Part shown: one piece after another, positions 38,243-46,950 of the stretch
Layout of the letters: each line of letters starts with the position of its first letter
How positions within the stretch are numbered: the stretch's first letter is position 1
Source of the DNA: Fidelibacterota bacterium
GTDB lineage: Bacteria > Fidelibacterota > Marinisomatia > Marinisomatales > UBA1611
Direction: 5' to 3'
Assembly (NCBI GenBank): GCA_029936885.1
Contig: JAPYRR010000004.1
Coordinates: 3,224-50,173 of the forward strand
Length of the DNA stretch: 46,950 nucleotides
The notes under the pieces: generated by a model
Seen by the model: the letters and a program-made list of their open reading frames with translations, nothing else
The model's database searches: none
What the model was told of the DNA's origin: nothing
Made by a program: the position numbers and the translations under genes

Positions 38243-41200
38243 ATGTATATATCTGAATTAAAAATGCATGGCTTCAAATCTTTTGCCAATAAGGAAGTCA
38301 TGAAACTTGGCCGAGGCATTACCACCGTAGTGGGGCCAAATGGGTGTGGTAAGACGAATATCGTTGATGCTATACGTTGGGTGTTGGGTGAGCAAAAATA
38401 TAGTGTACTCCGTAGCGGGAAAATGGAAGATGTGATTTTTAATGGTGCCCAAGGAATCAAACCACTTGGCGTTTGTGAAGTTTCCATGACTGTCCACAAT
38501 AACGCAGGAAAACTGCCTGTAGAATATAATGATATTGAAATAGCCCGCAGAGTTTATCGAAGTGGCGAATCAGAATATTACCTCAATAAAACTAAATGTC
38601 GATTGAAAGATATTATGGACCTTTTTGTAGATACGGGAATGGGATCTGATGCGTATTCAGTAATCGAATTAAAAATGATTGAACAAATTTTGTCTGAAAC
38701 AGGCGATGATCGACGGAATATGTTTGAAGAAGCTGCGGGAATTCATAAATACAGAAGTCAACGAAAAACTACGTTAAGAAAATTTGAAGCTACAAGAACT
38801 GATTTAGAAAGGATTAAAGATATTATCGCAGAAGTAGAGCAAAAGGTGAATAGTCTCGGACTTCAACTCAAGAGATTTAAGCGACATGCCTCCTTATCAG
38901 AGACGCTTGAAGTAAAGGATTTAGAGCTGGCATTTATTCAGATTCATAGATACAATTCAATTGCTGCACCCCTCCGAGTCAGAATAAAAGAATTCCAACA
39001 TTTAAGAGAATCAAAAACTTCAGAATCATCTAATCACGAAAAAGAATTAGAGCGATTTCAATCTGATTATAAAAAGCAGGAAACAGAATTGAATTCTATG
39101 CAATTAGTCATGACTGAAATGAACAAAACTCGAGAAATGATTAGGAATAAAATACTCGTTTGGACAGAACAGGGACGTGGATCAATATTAACAGTGGACC
39201 GATTAGAACGTGAACACGGAACTAACGATTCAAAGATTGAAAGTCTGAAACAATTAAGTCTCGATTTTGACAAGGAAATGACAGATCTGGATCCTACCAT
39301 TGATACCCAACTAGAGTCATATAAAAATGTAAAAGATGCATTCAATAAAATTGAAACAGCATATCAAAAAACTGTCCAAGAATTAGATAGGACTCAGAAT
39401 GATCGTTGGGAGTTGCAACGCAAACTTGCGAATGATCGATCTTTGTTTGACAGGACTGAAGCTTTAGTCGAAGATAAAGAAAATGTAATTAAAAATTTAA
39501 AAGAGCAAATCAGATTACAAAAAATTAAAGAAAAAACTAACAAGCAACTTTTGATTCAATTACGAAGTGATAGAAAAGAAGCTGACACAAATTTATCAAT
39601 TGTAAAAAAAGAATTAGAAAAATCAGAAAATATATTGATTGAATTAAAGGGCCGGCGAGAAAATATTTCTGAAGAAAAACATACTGTTTCCGCACAGATT
39701 CAATCTTTAACAGGCCAACACGAATTTTATAATGAATTAGTGGAATCGCGAGAAGGATTCCCCCAGGGAACTAGATATGTTCTAGAAAACCCGAAATCGT
39801 TTCCCGGTGTCTTAGGTACTGTGGCAGATATGTTTCAAGTTGATGAAGAATATCGTGATGCTATGGAATCTGGGCTAGGTGATTTATCCCATTGTTTAAT
39901 ATCGACTGATAAAAAAGAAGCTATTTCAACACTTGAAAAAGCAAGAGAAAACCAGGCCGGCGATTTTACTATAATTCCATTAAAAGAAGCGACATCCCTC
40001 AAGGTAAAATTGAATGAAATACCAAATAATAAATTGGTATTAGGACGCGCATCTGACTTAGTCAAAACAAGTAAAGAATTGGTTCCATTAACTGAATATT
40101 TATTAGGCAATTTGTTAATTGTAACTGATTTACAAAATTCTCTACAATCTAAGGATTTAGAAGGATGGGGATTGGTTGACCTTTCAGGAGCATACTCAGG
40201 TAGTGATTTAATCCTTAAAAGTCGGCAAGTTTCTGAACATGGTAATTTAATGGGTCGTCAGAAAAAACTGGATTCTATTTCAGACGAATTAACAAACCTT
40301 TTGGTAAGTGAAAAAGATTTAGTAAAAAAATCAAAATCGTTATTTGAAGAAATTCAATCCAACCACACCCATGTAAAAGCAAACCGTCGTTCAGTAGAAA
40401 AATGTGTTCAGATTTTGGCACCATTAGAAACAGAAGTAATCCGATGTGAATTCAAGGAATCTCAGATTTCAGAGTTAATTCAATCTGGCAAAGTGGAATT
40501 AGAAAAATCAAATTCATTATTACGTGACTCTACCCAAGCATTAAAACTGCTAAAGCCTACTATGGATAAGGCTCAAAAGTCCCTTGATTCATTTCAATCT
40601 AAAGTGGACAAAGCTAATGAAAAAATGCTGGCTGCCCGAAAAGAACGAGATGATTTTCAACAAAAGGTACAAGATCTTAGAATCAATTTAATTGAATTGG
40701 AGACAAGAAGGGATCAACTCAATTTTAAGAAATCATCAGGAGATGAATCTTGCCAAGAATTAAGCATCCGGCAAAATAAAATTAATTCAGAAGTTAAAGA
40801 ACTTGATGCTAAAAAATTAGAATTGGATGGTGATATTGAATTAGGTGAAAAAGAATTAGGTAAATTGGATGCTCAGATTCAAAAACAGCGATCTATTTTA
40901 GATTTAAAACAATCCGTTTATCGTGAAACATATCAAAATATTGAAGAAGTTCAGGCTCGAATTGCCTCCGAACAAAAAAATAGAGAACAGATTCTTGATG
41001 ATCTGAAAAGTGCAGAATTGGAAGCCACGGAAACAAATCAATTGATTCGACTGGTTCAAGAAAGAATCCGTGAACGATATAATAACCATGTTCCAAAAGA
41101 ATTAATTGTTGACGATACCGAAGAACAGTTAGAATTTGAAATCCAAAAAATTCAAAGAAGTTTGGAAAGTATTGGGCCGGTGAATATGGCAGTTCAAGAT

Positions 41201-41764
41201 GAGCATGATGAAGAAAATGAAAGATTAGAGATCTTGTCGGTTCAGAGAGATGATCTCATTGAAGCAGAAGGAAATCTAAGGGAAACAATTCGTAAGATTG
41301 ATAAAGTAGCTCGAAAAAGATTTCAGGAGACTTTTGATCTAATTAAATCAAATTTTGAGAAATTATTTCAATTATTTTTTGAAGGCGGAGTTGCTAATTT
41401 GAAATTGATCGGTGATCCAGATCCATTGGAGGCTGATATTGGAATTGAAGCACAACCTCCCGGAAAGAGGAATACATCTTTGCGTTTACTTTCCAGCGGC
41501 GAAAAAGCTCTAACAGCTATCTCACTTCTTTTTGCCATATACCAGGTTAAACCAAGTCCCTATTGTATTTTGGACGAGGTAGATGCGCCACTGGATGATG
41601 TGAATATTCATAAATTTACTCGTGTTCTATCCAAATTTTGTGACGAAACACAATTTATCATTGTAACCCATAATAAATTAACGATGGAAATCGCAGACTA
41701 TATGTATGGCGTGACCCAGGAAAAGAAAGGGATTTCACAACTCGTATCTGTGAAATTTGAATAA
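38243..41764 (+). CDS. smc: Chromosome segregation protein SMC
   Basis: FKSFANKE, VVGPNGCGKTNIVDAIRWVLGEQ, coiled coils, hinge EGFPQGTRYVLE..GVLGTVADMF, LLSSGEKALTAISLLFAIY, CILDEVDAPLDDVN. Confidence 0.97.
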   Translation: MYISELKMHGFKSFANKEVMKLGRGITTVVGPNGCGKTNIVDAIRWVLGEQKYSVLRSGKMEDVIFNGAQGIKPLGVCEVSMTVHNNAGKLPVEYNDIEIARRVYRSGESEYYLNKTKCRLKDIMDLFVDTGMGSDAYSVIELKMIEQILSETGDDRRNMFEEAAGIHKYRSQRKTTLRKFEATRTDLERIKDIIAEVEQKVNSLGLQLKRFKRHASLSETLEVKDLELAFIQIHRYNSIAAPLRVRIKEFQHLRESKTSESSNHEKELERFQSDYKKQETELNSMQLVMTEMNKTREMIRNKILVWTEQGRGSILTVDRLEREHGTNDSKIESLKQLSLDFDKEMTDLDPTIDTQLESYKNVKDAFNKIETAYQKTVQELDRTQNDRWELQRKLANDRSLFDRTEALVEDKENVIKNLKEQIRLQKIKEKTNKQLLIQLRSDRKEADTNLSIVKKELEKSENILIELKGRRENISEEKHTVSAQIQSLTGQHEFYNELVESREGFPQGTRYVLENPKSFPGVLGTVADMFQVDEEYRDAMESGLGDLSHCLISTDKKEAISTLEKARENQAGDFTIIPLKEATSLKVKLNEIPNNKLVLGRASDLVKTSKELVPLTEYLLGNLLIVTDLQNSLQSKDLEGWGLVDLSGAYSGSDLILKSRQVSEHGNLMGRQKKLDSISDELTNLLVSEKDLVKKSKSLFEEIQSNHTHVKANRRSVEKCVQILAPLETEVIRCEFKESQISELIQSGKVELEKSNSLLRDSTQALKLLKPTMDKAQKSLDSFQSKVDKANEKMLAARKERDDFQQKVQDLRINLIELETRRDQLNFKKSSGDESCQELSIRQNKINSEVKELDAKKLELDGDIELGEKELGKLDAQIQKQRSILDLKQSVYRETYQNIEEVQARIASEQKNREQILDDLKSAELEATETNQLIRLVQERIRERYNNHVPKELIVDDTEEQLEFEIQKIQRSLESIGPVNMAVQDEHDEENERLEILSVQRDDLIEAEGNLRETIRKIDKVARKRFQETFDLIKSNFEKLFQLFFEGGVANLKLIGDPDPLEADIGIEAQPPGKRNTSLRLLSSGEKALTAISLLFAIYQVKPSPYCILDEVDAPLDDVNIHKFTRVLSKFCDETQFIIVTHNKLTMEIADYMYGVTQEKKGISQLVSVKFE

Positions 41765-41765
41765 A

Positions 41766-42821
41766 ATGACATCCATTATCGAGTTTTTCCAAACCTATAA
41801 AATTTTAAGCACTTGGCTAGCTCCTAGTTTAATTGTCTCTGGTGGGATTGTGCTGGGAATGATTTTTAAACAAGTTGTTCATTCCCGACTTAAAAAGGCA
41901 GCATTAAAATCTGAATGGGAAGGAGATGATGTGATTCTCAATGCAGTGGAATCCCAAATTATCCTTTGGTTTTTCTGGGCCGCATTATCACTTGCTCTTC
42001 GAAATGTTGAAATTGTGGAACCCTTTGGACTCTATGTATCCAAATTTCTAATAATTATTCTGATTGCATCCATAACCCATGCTGCCGCGAAACTCATTGT
42101 TGGGCTTCTAGATCTATGGTCTAAGAAGCAAGGCGGCGGATTCCCATCCACAACCATGTTTACAAATTTTGTATGGGTTACGGTTTACATTATTGGTTTA
42201 CTTGTTATTTTGGATGCTTTGGATATTTCCATAGCGCCCATGCTCACTGCTTTAGGAATTGGTGGTTTGGCTGTCTCTCTAGCATTGAAAGATACCTTAA
42301 CAGATGTTTTTGCTGGTCTCCATATTTTATTAAGTAAAAAAGTACAACCGGGCGATTTCGTTAGTCTTGATTCTGGAGAAATGGGATATATCCAGAATAT
42401 TACCTGGCGGAATACCAAAATGCTGGAGCGGACAAATAATATAATTCATATTCCGAATACCAAATTATCTAAAGCTATTATCAAGAATTATGATAGTGGC
42501 GATGCGAGTTTTTCAGTAAAAATTCCAGTGGGAGTCGGCTATAATTCAGATTTAGATGTTGTAGAAAGAATCGTGATGGAAGTAGCAAATGAATTACATC
42601 AATCAATGGATGAAACAAATAAAAAGTCAGAGCCAGCGTTTAAATTTCGCGGATTTGGCGAATCTAGTATTGATTTTATGGTTTATTTCCGAGGAAATAA
42701 ATATGGTGACCAGAATCCAATCATTCATGAGTTTGTGAAAAAACTCCATAAGCGCTTCAACGAGGAAGGGATTGAGATCCCCTTCCCAATGCGGACTGTG
42801 ATTCAGCGAAACGAATCATAA
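41766..42821 (+). CDS. Mechanosensitive ion channel (MscS family)
   Basis: ALGIGGLAVSLALKDTLTDVFAGLHILLSKKVQPGDFV, ITWRNTKM, IHIPNTKLSKAIIKNYD. ORF track lists TTG 41757. Confidence 0.92.
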   Translation: MTSIIEFFQTYKILSTWLAPSLIVSGGIVLGMIFKQVVHSRLKKAALKSEWEGDDVILNAVESQIILWFFWAALSLALRNVEIVEPFGLYVSKFLIIILIASITHAAAKLIVGLLDLWSKKQGGGFPSTTMFTNFVWVTVYIIGLLVILDALDISIAPMLTALGIGGLAVSLALKDTLTDVFAGLHILLSKKVQPGDFVSLDSGEMGYIQNITWRNTKMLERTNNIIHIPNTKLSKAIIKNYDSGDASFSVKIPVGVGYNSDLDVVERIVMEVANELHQSMDETNKKSEPAFKFRGFGESSIDFMVYFRGNKYGDQNPIIHEFVKKLHKRFNEEGIEIPFPMRTVIQRNES

Positions 42822-43187
42822 ATGAAAACTTGGCTGATTGTTGGGGCATCTCTAGCTGGATTAGCCGTTTTGTTGGGCGCGTTCGGCGCCCATGGATTAA
42901 AATCTAGAGTTTCACCTGAAGACCTTCTCATATTTGAGACTGGAGTCCGATACCATATGTACCACGCGCTTGGATTATTGATCATTGGTGTAATTGGGTT
43001 TCAGGTTTCCCAAGATGTGATTCAAATTCCAGCTTATTTATTCACTGCAGGAATAATAATCTTTTCCGGTAGCCTATATTTACTTGTGTTTACTCATACC
43101 CGTTGGCTGGGTGCCATAACACCCATTGGCGGTCTTTGTTTTATTGTGGGTTGGCTGCTTCTAGCTTTTAATCTATATAAAGCCTAG
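42822..43187 (+). CDS. DUF423 family membrane protein
   Basis: GASLAGLAVLLGAFGAHGLKS, FETGVRYHMYHALGLL, SGSLYLL, ITPIGGLCFIVGW. Confidence 0.93.
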   Translation: MKTWLIVGASLAGLAVLLGAFGAHGLKSRVSPEDLLIFETGVRYHMYHALGLLIIGVIGFQVSQDVIQIPAYLFTAGIIIFSGSLYLLVFTHTRWLGAITPIGGLCFIVGWLLLAFNLYKA

Positions 43188-43198
43188 GGGACATTAAA

Positions 43199-44533
43199 AT
43201 GTCTTCGACAAAGCGTGTTCTAGGGTTATTTGACGCCACATCTATGGTGACTGGCAACATGATTGGTTCTGGCATTTTTTTACTGGCAGGATACGCTGCT
43301 GCTCCAGTCCCTAATGATTTTACCCTTATCATGGCTTGGATAGGTGGTGGATTCATGGCGCTATTAGGTGCATTTGCCATTGCCGAATTATCTACACGAT
43401 TTCCGGAAACAGGTGGAGACTTTTTGTATTTACATAAAGTTTTCGGCCCATTCCCTGCATTTTTGTATGGATGGATGAGCCTCGTTATTTTTGAGACAGG
43501 ATCTATCGCAGTATTGGCTCTTTTTTCAGCAAAATATTTTCACCAGTTTTTTCCAGGATCTATGGCACTATCTGTACCAATGTTGGCTACTTTATTGGTT
43601 TTAGGCTTTTCCGGGATTCATTGTTTAAGAGTTGAAGTTGGATCCCGATTTCAATCCGTTCTGACAGTTCTCAAAATATTAGGCATTTTTCTAATGGTAT
43701 TTCTCTTATTTGGCGGTGAGAATACAGGATTACCAATCAAAAGCATATCCACAAACACTGATAATCCATTCATCGGATTTTCTCGTGCGTTGATACCCAT
43801 CTTTTTTGCCTACACGGGTTGGAATGTAGCAGGATATATTGGTGGTGAAATACAAAATCCACGTAAAACACTCCCAATGGCATTGATTGGTGGAACACTC
43901 ATTACGACCATTATTTATGTGATTGTAAATCTATCATTTTTAAAAGCAGCTGGATTATCAGGAATTCAAGGCCAAGAAATGGCGCCTCTTATTGCTTTGA
44001 AAGCTGTTGGGGCTGAAGAATGGACAACCTTTTTATCAATATTGATTTTTGTCAGTGTATCCAGTTCTTTATCTATTACCATTCAAACGGCAGGTGCTAG
44101 GGTGATTCAAGCCATGGGAGAGCAAGGCGTCTTTTTCCAATTTACGGGTAAAGTTCATTCCAAATTTAAAACACCGGTAAATGCAATTTTGGTTCAAGCA
44201 ATTTGGACAATTGTTTTAATGTTTGCACTGGATATCGAGAGCTTGGTTGAAGCGTCTACAGTTGTGATGATCATGTTTTCTGCATTATCCATTTCAACAT
44301 TATTAAAAGTGAATAAAATAAATTCCATACAAAAAGTAAATGATGATATTTATAGAACACCGTTTTACCCTTTTGTTCCTGTGGTTTATATCTTATGTGC
44401 AATTTATATAAGTTGGGGTGTTATTCAATTTCATCTATCTCAAGGAAGTATTTTACCCTTTTGGGGCTTGGCTTTTCTTTCCATCGGTTGTGTTGTTTAT
44501 TTTATTTGGCAAAAATGGATTTTAAATAAATGA
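43199..44533 (+). CDS. APC family amino acid permease
   Basis: MVTGNMIGSGIFLLAG, ELSTRFPETGGDFLYLHKVFGPFPAFLYGW, AYTGWNVAGYIGGEIQNPRKTLP. Confidence 0.93.
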   Translation: MSSTKRVLGLFDATSMVTGNMIGSGIFLLAGYAAAPVPNDFTLIMAWIGGGFMALLGAFAIAELSTRFPETGGDFLYLHKVFGPFPAFLYGWMSLVIFETGSIAVLALFSAKYFHQFFPGSMALSVPMLATLLVLGFSGIHCLRVEVGSRFQSVLTVLKILGIFLMVFLLFGGENTGLPIKSISTNTDNPFIGFSRALIPIFFAYTGWNVAGYIGGEIQNPRKTLPMALIGGTLITTIIYVIVNLSFLKAAGLSGIQGQEMAPLIALKAVGAEEWTTFLSILIFVSVSSSLSITIQTAGARVIQAMGEQGVFFQFTGKVHSKFKTPVNAILVQAIWTIVLMFALDIESLVEASTVVMIMFSALSISTLLKVNKINSIQKVNDDIYRTPFYPFVPVVYILCAIYISWGVIQFHLSQGSILPFWGLAFLSIGCVVYFIWQKWILNK

Positions 44534-45810
44534 GTAAAGTAAAAGATCAATTATTGAGAGAAGAAGGGAAAAAAAGATTATCTTGGGCTGAAAGTAATAT
44601 GCCGATATTGGCATCTATCCGCAACCGATTTGAAAAAGAAAAACCTCTTCAGGGAATAAAAATTGGTGTAGCGCTTCATCTTGAGAAAAAGACAGGAATA
44701 CTTCTGCGAACCTTGGTAGCCGGAGGCGCACAGTTATCAGCTGCATCTTGTAATCCTCTTACTACAGATGATTCTATTGCTGAAGCGTTAGATGATGAAA
44801 TGGATGTGTTCGCATGGTCGAGCCAAACAGATGTTGAGTATTATAATTGTTTGGAATCTGTCATTGCAACCAAACCGAAAATAACAATTGATGATGGCTG
44901 CGATTTAATTTATTTATTGCATACGAAACACCAGGATGTTTTAGAGAATGTAATTGGAGGATGTGAAGAAACAACAACAGGAGTTATACGTTTGGAAGCC
45001 ATGAATCGAGATGGCGCTTTAAAAGTACCTATAATGGCCGTGAATAATGCCCACTCGAAATATTTATTCGATAATCGTTATGGAACCGGCCAAAGTGTTA
45101 TTGAAGGAATATTGTCAGCTACCAATATCTTGATTGCTGGAAAAATTGTTGTAGTTGTAGGCTATGGTTGGTGTGGCCGTGGAATTGCGAATAGGTTAAA
45201 AGGCTTGGGTGCCAAGGTCATTGTTGTTGAATCTGGTACGACCAATGAAGGAACTTCTTCAGGATACCATAGAGCATTGGAAGCATCTTATGACGGTTGT
45301 TGGGTTATGCATATGAATGATGCTGCATCGAAAGGTGATATTTTTATTACAGCAACGGGGAATAAACATGTTATCTCAGATGAACACATTTCTAAAATGA
45401 AAGATGGCGCAATTCTAGCAAATTCAGGTCATTTTAATCATGAAATTGATTTAGATGCACTTGAATCAAATTCTAGATCAAAAGAAACTATTTTAACTAA
45501 TGTAGAAAAATATGCCATGAAAAATGGGAAAAACATTATTTTATTGGCTCAAGGACGATTAGTGAATTTAGCGCAGCCAACGGGACAGGGTCATCCCATC
45601 GAAATTATGGATGGTAGCTTTGGTGTTCAGGCGCTTTGTGTGGAATATTTGGCAAAACACGGTATTGATTTAAAATCAGGTATTTATGATGTTCCTAATG
45701 ACATTGATAATGATATAGCAAGAATTGCATTGGAGTCACAAGGAATAATTTTGGACCAACCAACTGAAGAGCAGGAAAATTATTCGAGTTCATGGAATGA
45801 AGGTACCTAA
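44530..45810 (+). CDS. ahcY: Adenosylhomocysteinase (S-adenosyl-L-homocysteine hydrolase)
   Basis: DDGCDLIYLLH, GCEETTTGVIRL, SKYLFDNRYGTGQSVIEGI, VVVGYGWCGRGIA, NSGHFNHEID, QGRLVNLAQPTGQGHPIEIMDGSF. Confidence 0.95.
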   Translation: MSKVKDQLLREEGKKRLSWAESNMPILASIRNRFEKEKPLQGIKIGVALHLEKKTGILLRTLVAGGAQLSAASCNPLTTDDSIAEALDDEMDVFAWSSQTDVEYYNCLESVIATKPKITIDDGCDLIYLLHTKHQDVLENVIGGCEETTTGVIRLEAMNRDGALKVPIMAVNNAHSKYLFDNRYGTGQSVIEGILSATNILIAGKIVVVVGYGWCGRGIANRLKGLGAKVIVVESGTTNEGTSSGYHRALEASYDGCWVMHMNDAASKGDIFITATGNKHVISDEHISKMKDGAILANSGHFNHEIDLDALESNSRSKETILTNVEKYAMKNGKNIILLAQGRLVNLAQPTGQGHPIEIMDGSFGVQALCVEYLAKHGIDLKSGIYDVPNDIDNDIARIALESQGIILDQPTEEQENYSSSWNEGT

Positions 45811-45832
45811 GGATTTTATGTAAGTAAATCGG

Positions 45833-46726
45833 ATGGAAAGCACAATACCAAAAATATTAGATGGAGCTCTTGGAACAGAATTAGCAAAACGTGGTGTAAA
45901 TATCCCACTACCTCTGTGGTCAGCAGATGCAAATTTGACTCATCCCAACATTGTAAAAAATATCCATATTGATTATATCAAAGCTGGGGCTGATATCATT
46001 TCGACGAATACGTTTCGTACCACAACCTATTCATACCAAAAAGCAGGGTTTACCCAACGTCGAGCGAGAGAAAGAGCATATAATAGTTTAAGATCTGCAG
46101 TTGATATCGCCCAATCTGCCGCCGGAGAATTTGTTGAAATTATTGGTTCAATCACATCCATTAACGATTGTTATTCTCCAGAATTATTTCCCGGCAAAGG
46201 TGCTGCACAAGATACCTATGGTGAACTCATCGAATGGTTTATTGAATCAGGAATTAATCATATAATTTTTGAAACCATGGGACATATAAATGAAATTCAA
46301 ATTGCAATTGAAATAAGTCAAAAAAATAAAATGAAAACTTGGGTGAGCCTTTTGCTAAAGAATGGAAAACAGATTCGAAATGGAGATTCTTTAGAAGAGA
46401 CAGTTAATTTGATTAGGGATTATTCAGTATCATGTTTATTAATAAATTGCAATCGAATTGAAACCGTTAATAAAGGTATAGATAATTTTTTGTCGGTTTG
46501 GAGAAATGATTGGGGTGTGTATCCAAACCTGGGAAAAACTGATTTTGATAATGATTATTTTGAATTAATTAAATTTGATAATTTCAGAGATGCAATGCGA
46601 AAGTATTTGAATCTAGCTCCATCAGTAATTGGGGCGTGTTGTGGGTCAACTCCTGAACACATCAGTCTTTTAAAAACACTAATAACTAACAAAGTAAAAA
46701 ATGAAAATAAAAATCAAACCCTTTAA
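45833..46726 (+). CDS. Homocysteine S-methyltransferase family protein
   Basis: ILDGALGTELAKRGV, AGADIISTNTFRTT, LLINCN, GACCGSTPEHI (Zn-binding Cys set). Confidence 0.93.
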   Translation: MESTIPKILDGALGTELAKRGVNIPLPLWSADANLTHPNIVKNIHIDYIKAGADIISTNTFRTTTYSYQKAGFTQRRARERAYNSLRSAVDIAQSAAGEFVEIIGSITSINDCYSPELFPGKGAAQDTYGELIEWFIESGINHIIFETMGHINEIQIAIEISQKNKMKTWVSLLLKNGKQIRNGDSLEETVNLIRDYSVSCLLINCNRIETVNKGIDNFLSVWRNDWGVYPNLGKTDFDNDYFELIKFDNFRDAMRKYLNLAPSVIGACCGSTPEHISLLKTLITNKVKNENKNQTL

Positions 46727-46950
46727 TAATAGTGTTAAATCTCTCTACGAAAACCATGGCCATTTTCATAATGGCGATGCTGGAATAGACCTATTCGTGA
46801 TAGAGAACCAAACAATTGAAGCAGGAGAGACAACTCGAATTCATTTAGGTATTGCATGCGAGAATGTAGAAAATAAACCCTACCTTTTAATGCCACGATC
46901 AAGTATTGCCAAAACGCCACTACGGCTATGCAATTCTATTGGGCTCATCG
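46701..46950 (+). CDS. dut: dUTP diphosphatase (dUTPase), 3' truncated by window edge
   Basis: ATG 46701 gives MKIKIKPFNNSVKSLYENHGHFHNGDAGIDLFVIENQTIEAGETTRIHLGIACE...YLLMPRSSIAKTPLRLCNSIGLI; dUTPase motifs GDAGIDL and PRSS. Absent from the ORF track because the stop is outside the window. Confidence 0.92.
   Translation, partial: MKIKIKPFNNSVKSLYENHGHFHNGDAGIDLFVIENQTIEAGETTRIHLGIACENVENKPYLLMPRSSIAKTPLRLCNSIGLI

Noticed and set aside
38258-38499. Two minus-strand ORFs opposite the SMC Walker A region
   Set aside because: Antisense to a highly conserved coding segment.

Overview
The 46.95 kb window looks like a bacterial chromosome segment, mostly a + strand run of tightly packed genes. 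T9SS-like sorting tails, a PorV-like protein and a three-domain-size IspG suggest the FCB/Marinimicrobia neighbourhood; this is inferred from protein style and not tested. Most content is recognisable housekeeping: TonB receptor/PorV operon, DEAD-box helicase, TypA, DUF885 and M20/M1 peptidases, SigA-like sigma factor, IspG, YifB/ComM, FolB/FolK, dNK, RsmE, HIT, SMC, MscS, APC permease, SAHH, homocysteine S-methyltransferase, and a partial dUTPase at the right edge. I saw no tRNA, rRNA, CRISPR array or prophage. The best second-look items are: (i) a secreted class II amidotransferase-like Ntn-hydrolase whose catalytic Cys would become N-terminal by signal-peptide cleavage and which carries a T9SS-type tail; (ii) a convergent PD-(D/E)XK-like nuclease plus SPPY methyltransferase pair, a candidate R-M system; (iii) a compact putative metal-handling cluster (HMA lipoprotein, CxCC propeller lipoprotein, HupE/UreJ, transmembrane anchor), with HupE apparently starting at a non-canonical ATT; (iv) a sigma factor with a histone-H1-like Lys/Pro tail; (v) three 3'-end gene stubs (GGT, acetolactate decarboxylase, SnoaL-like); (vi) an insertion in the NAD-binding loop of SAHH.
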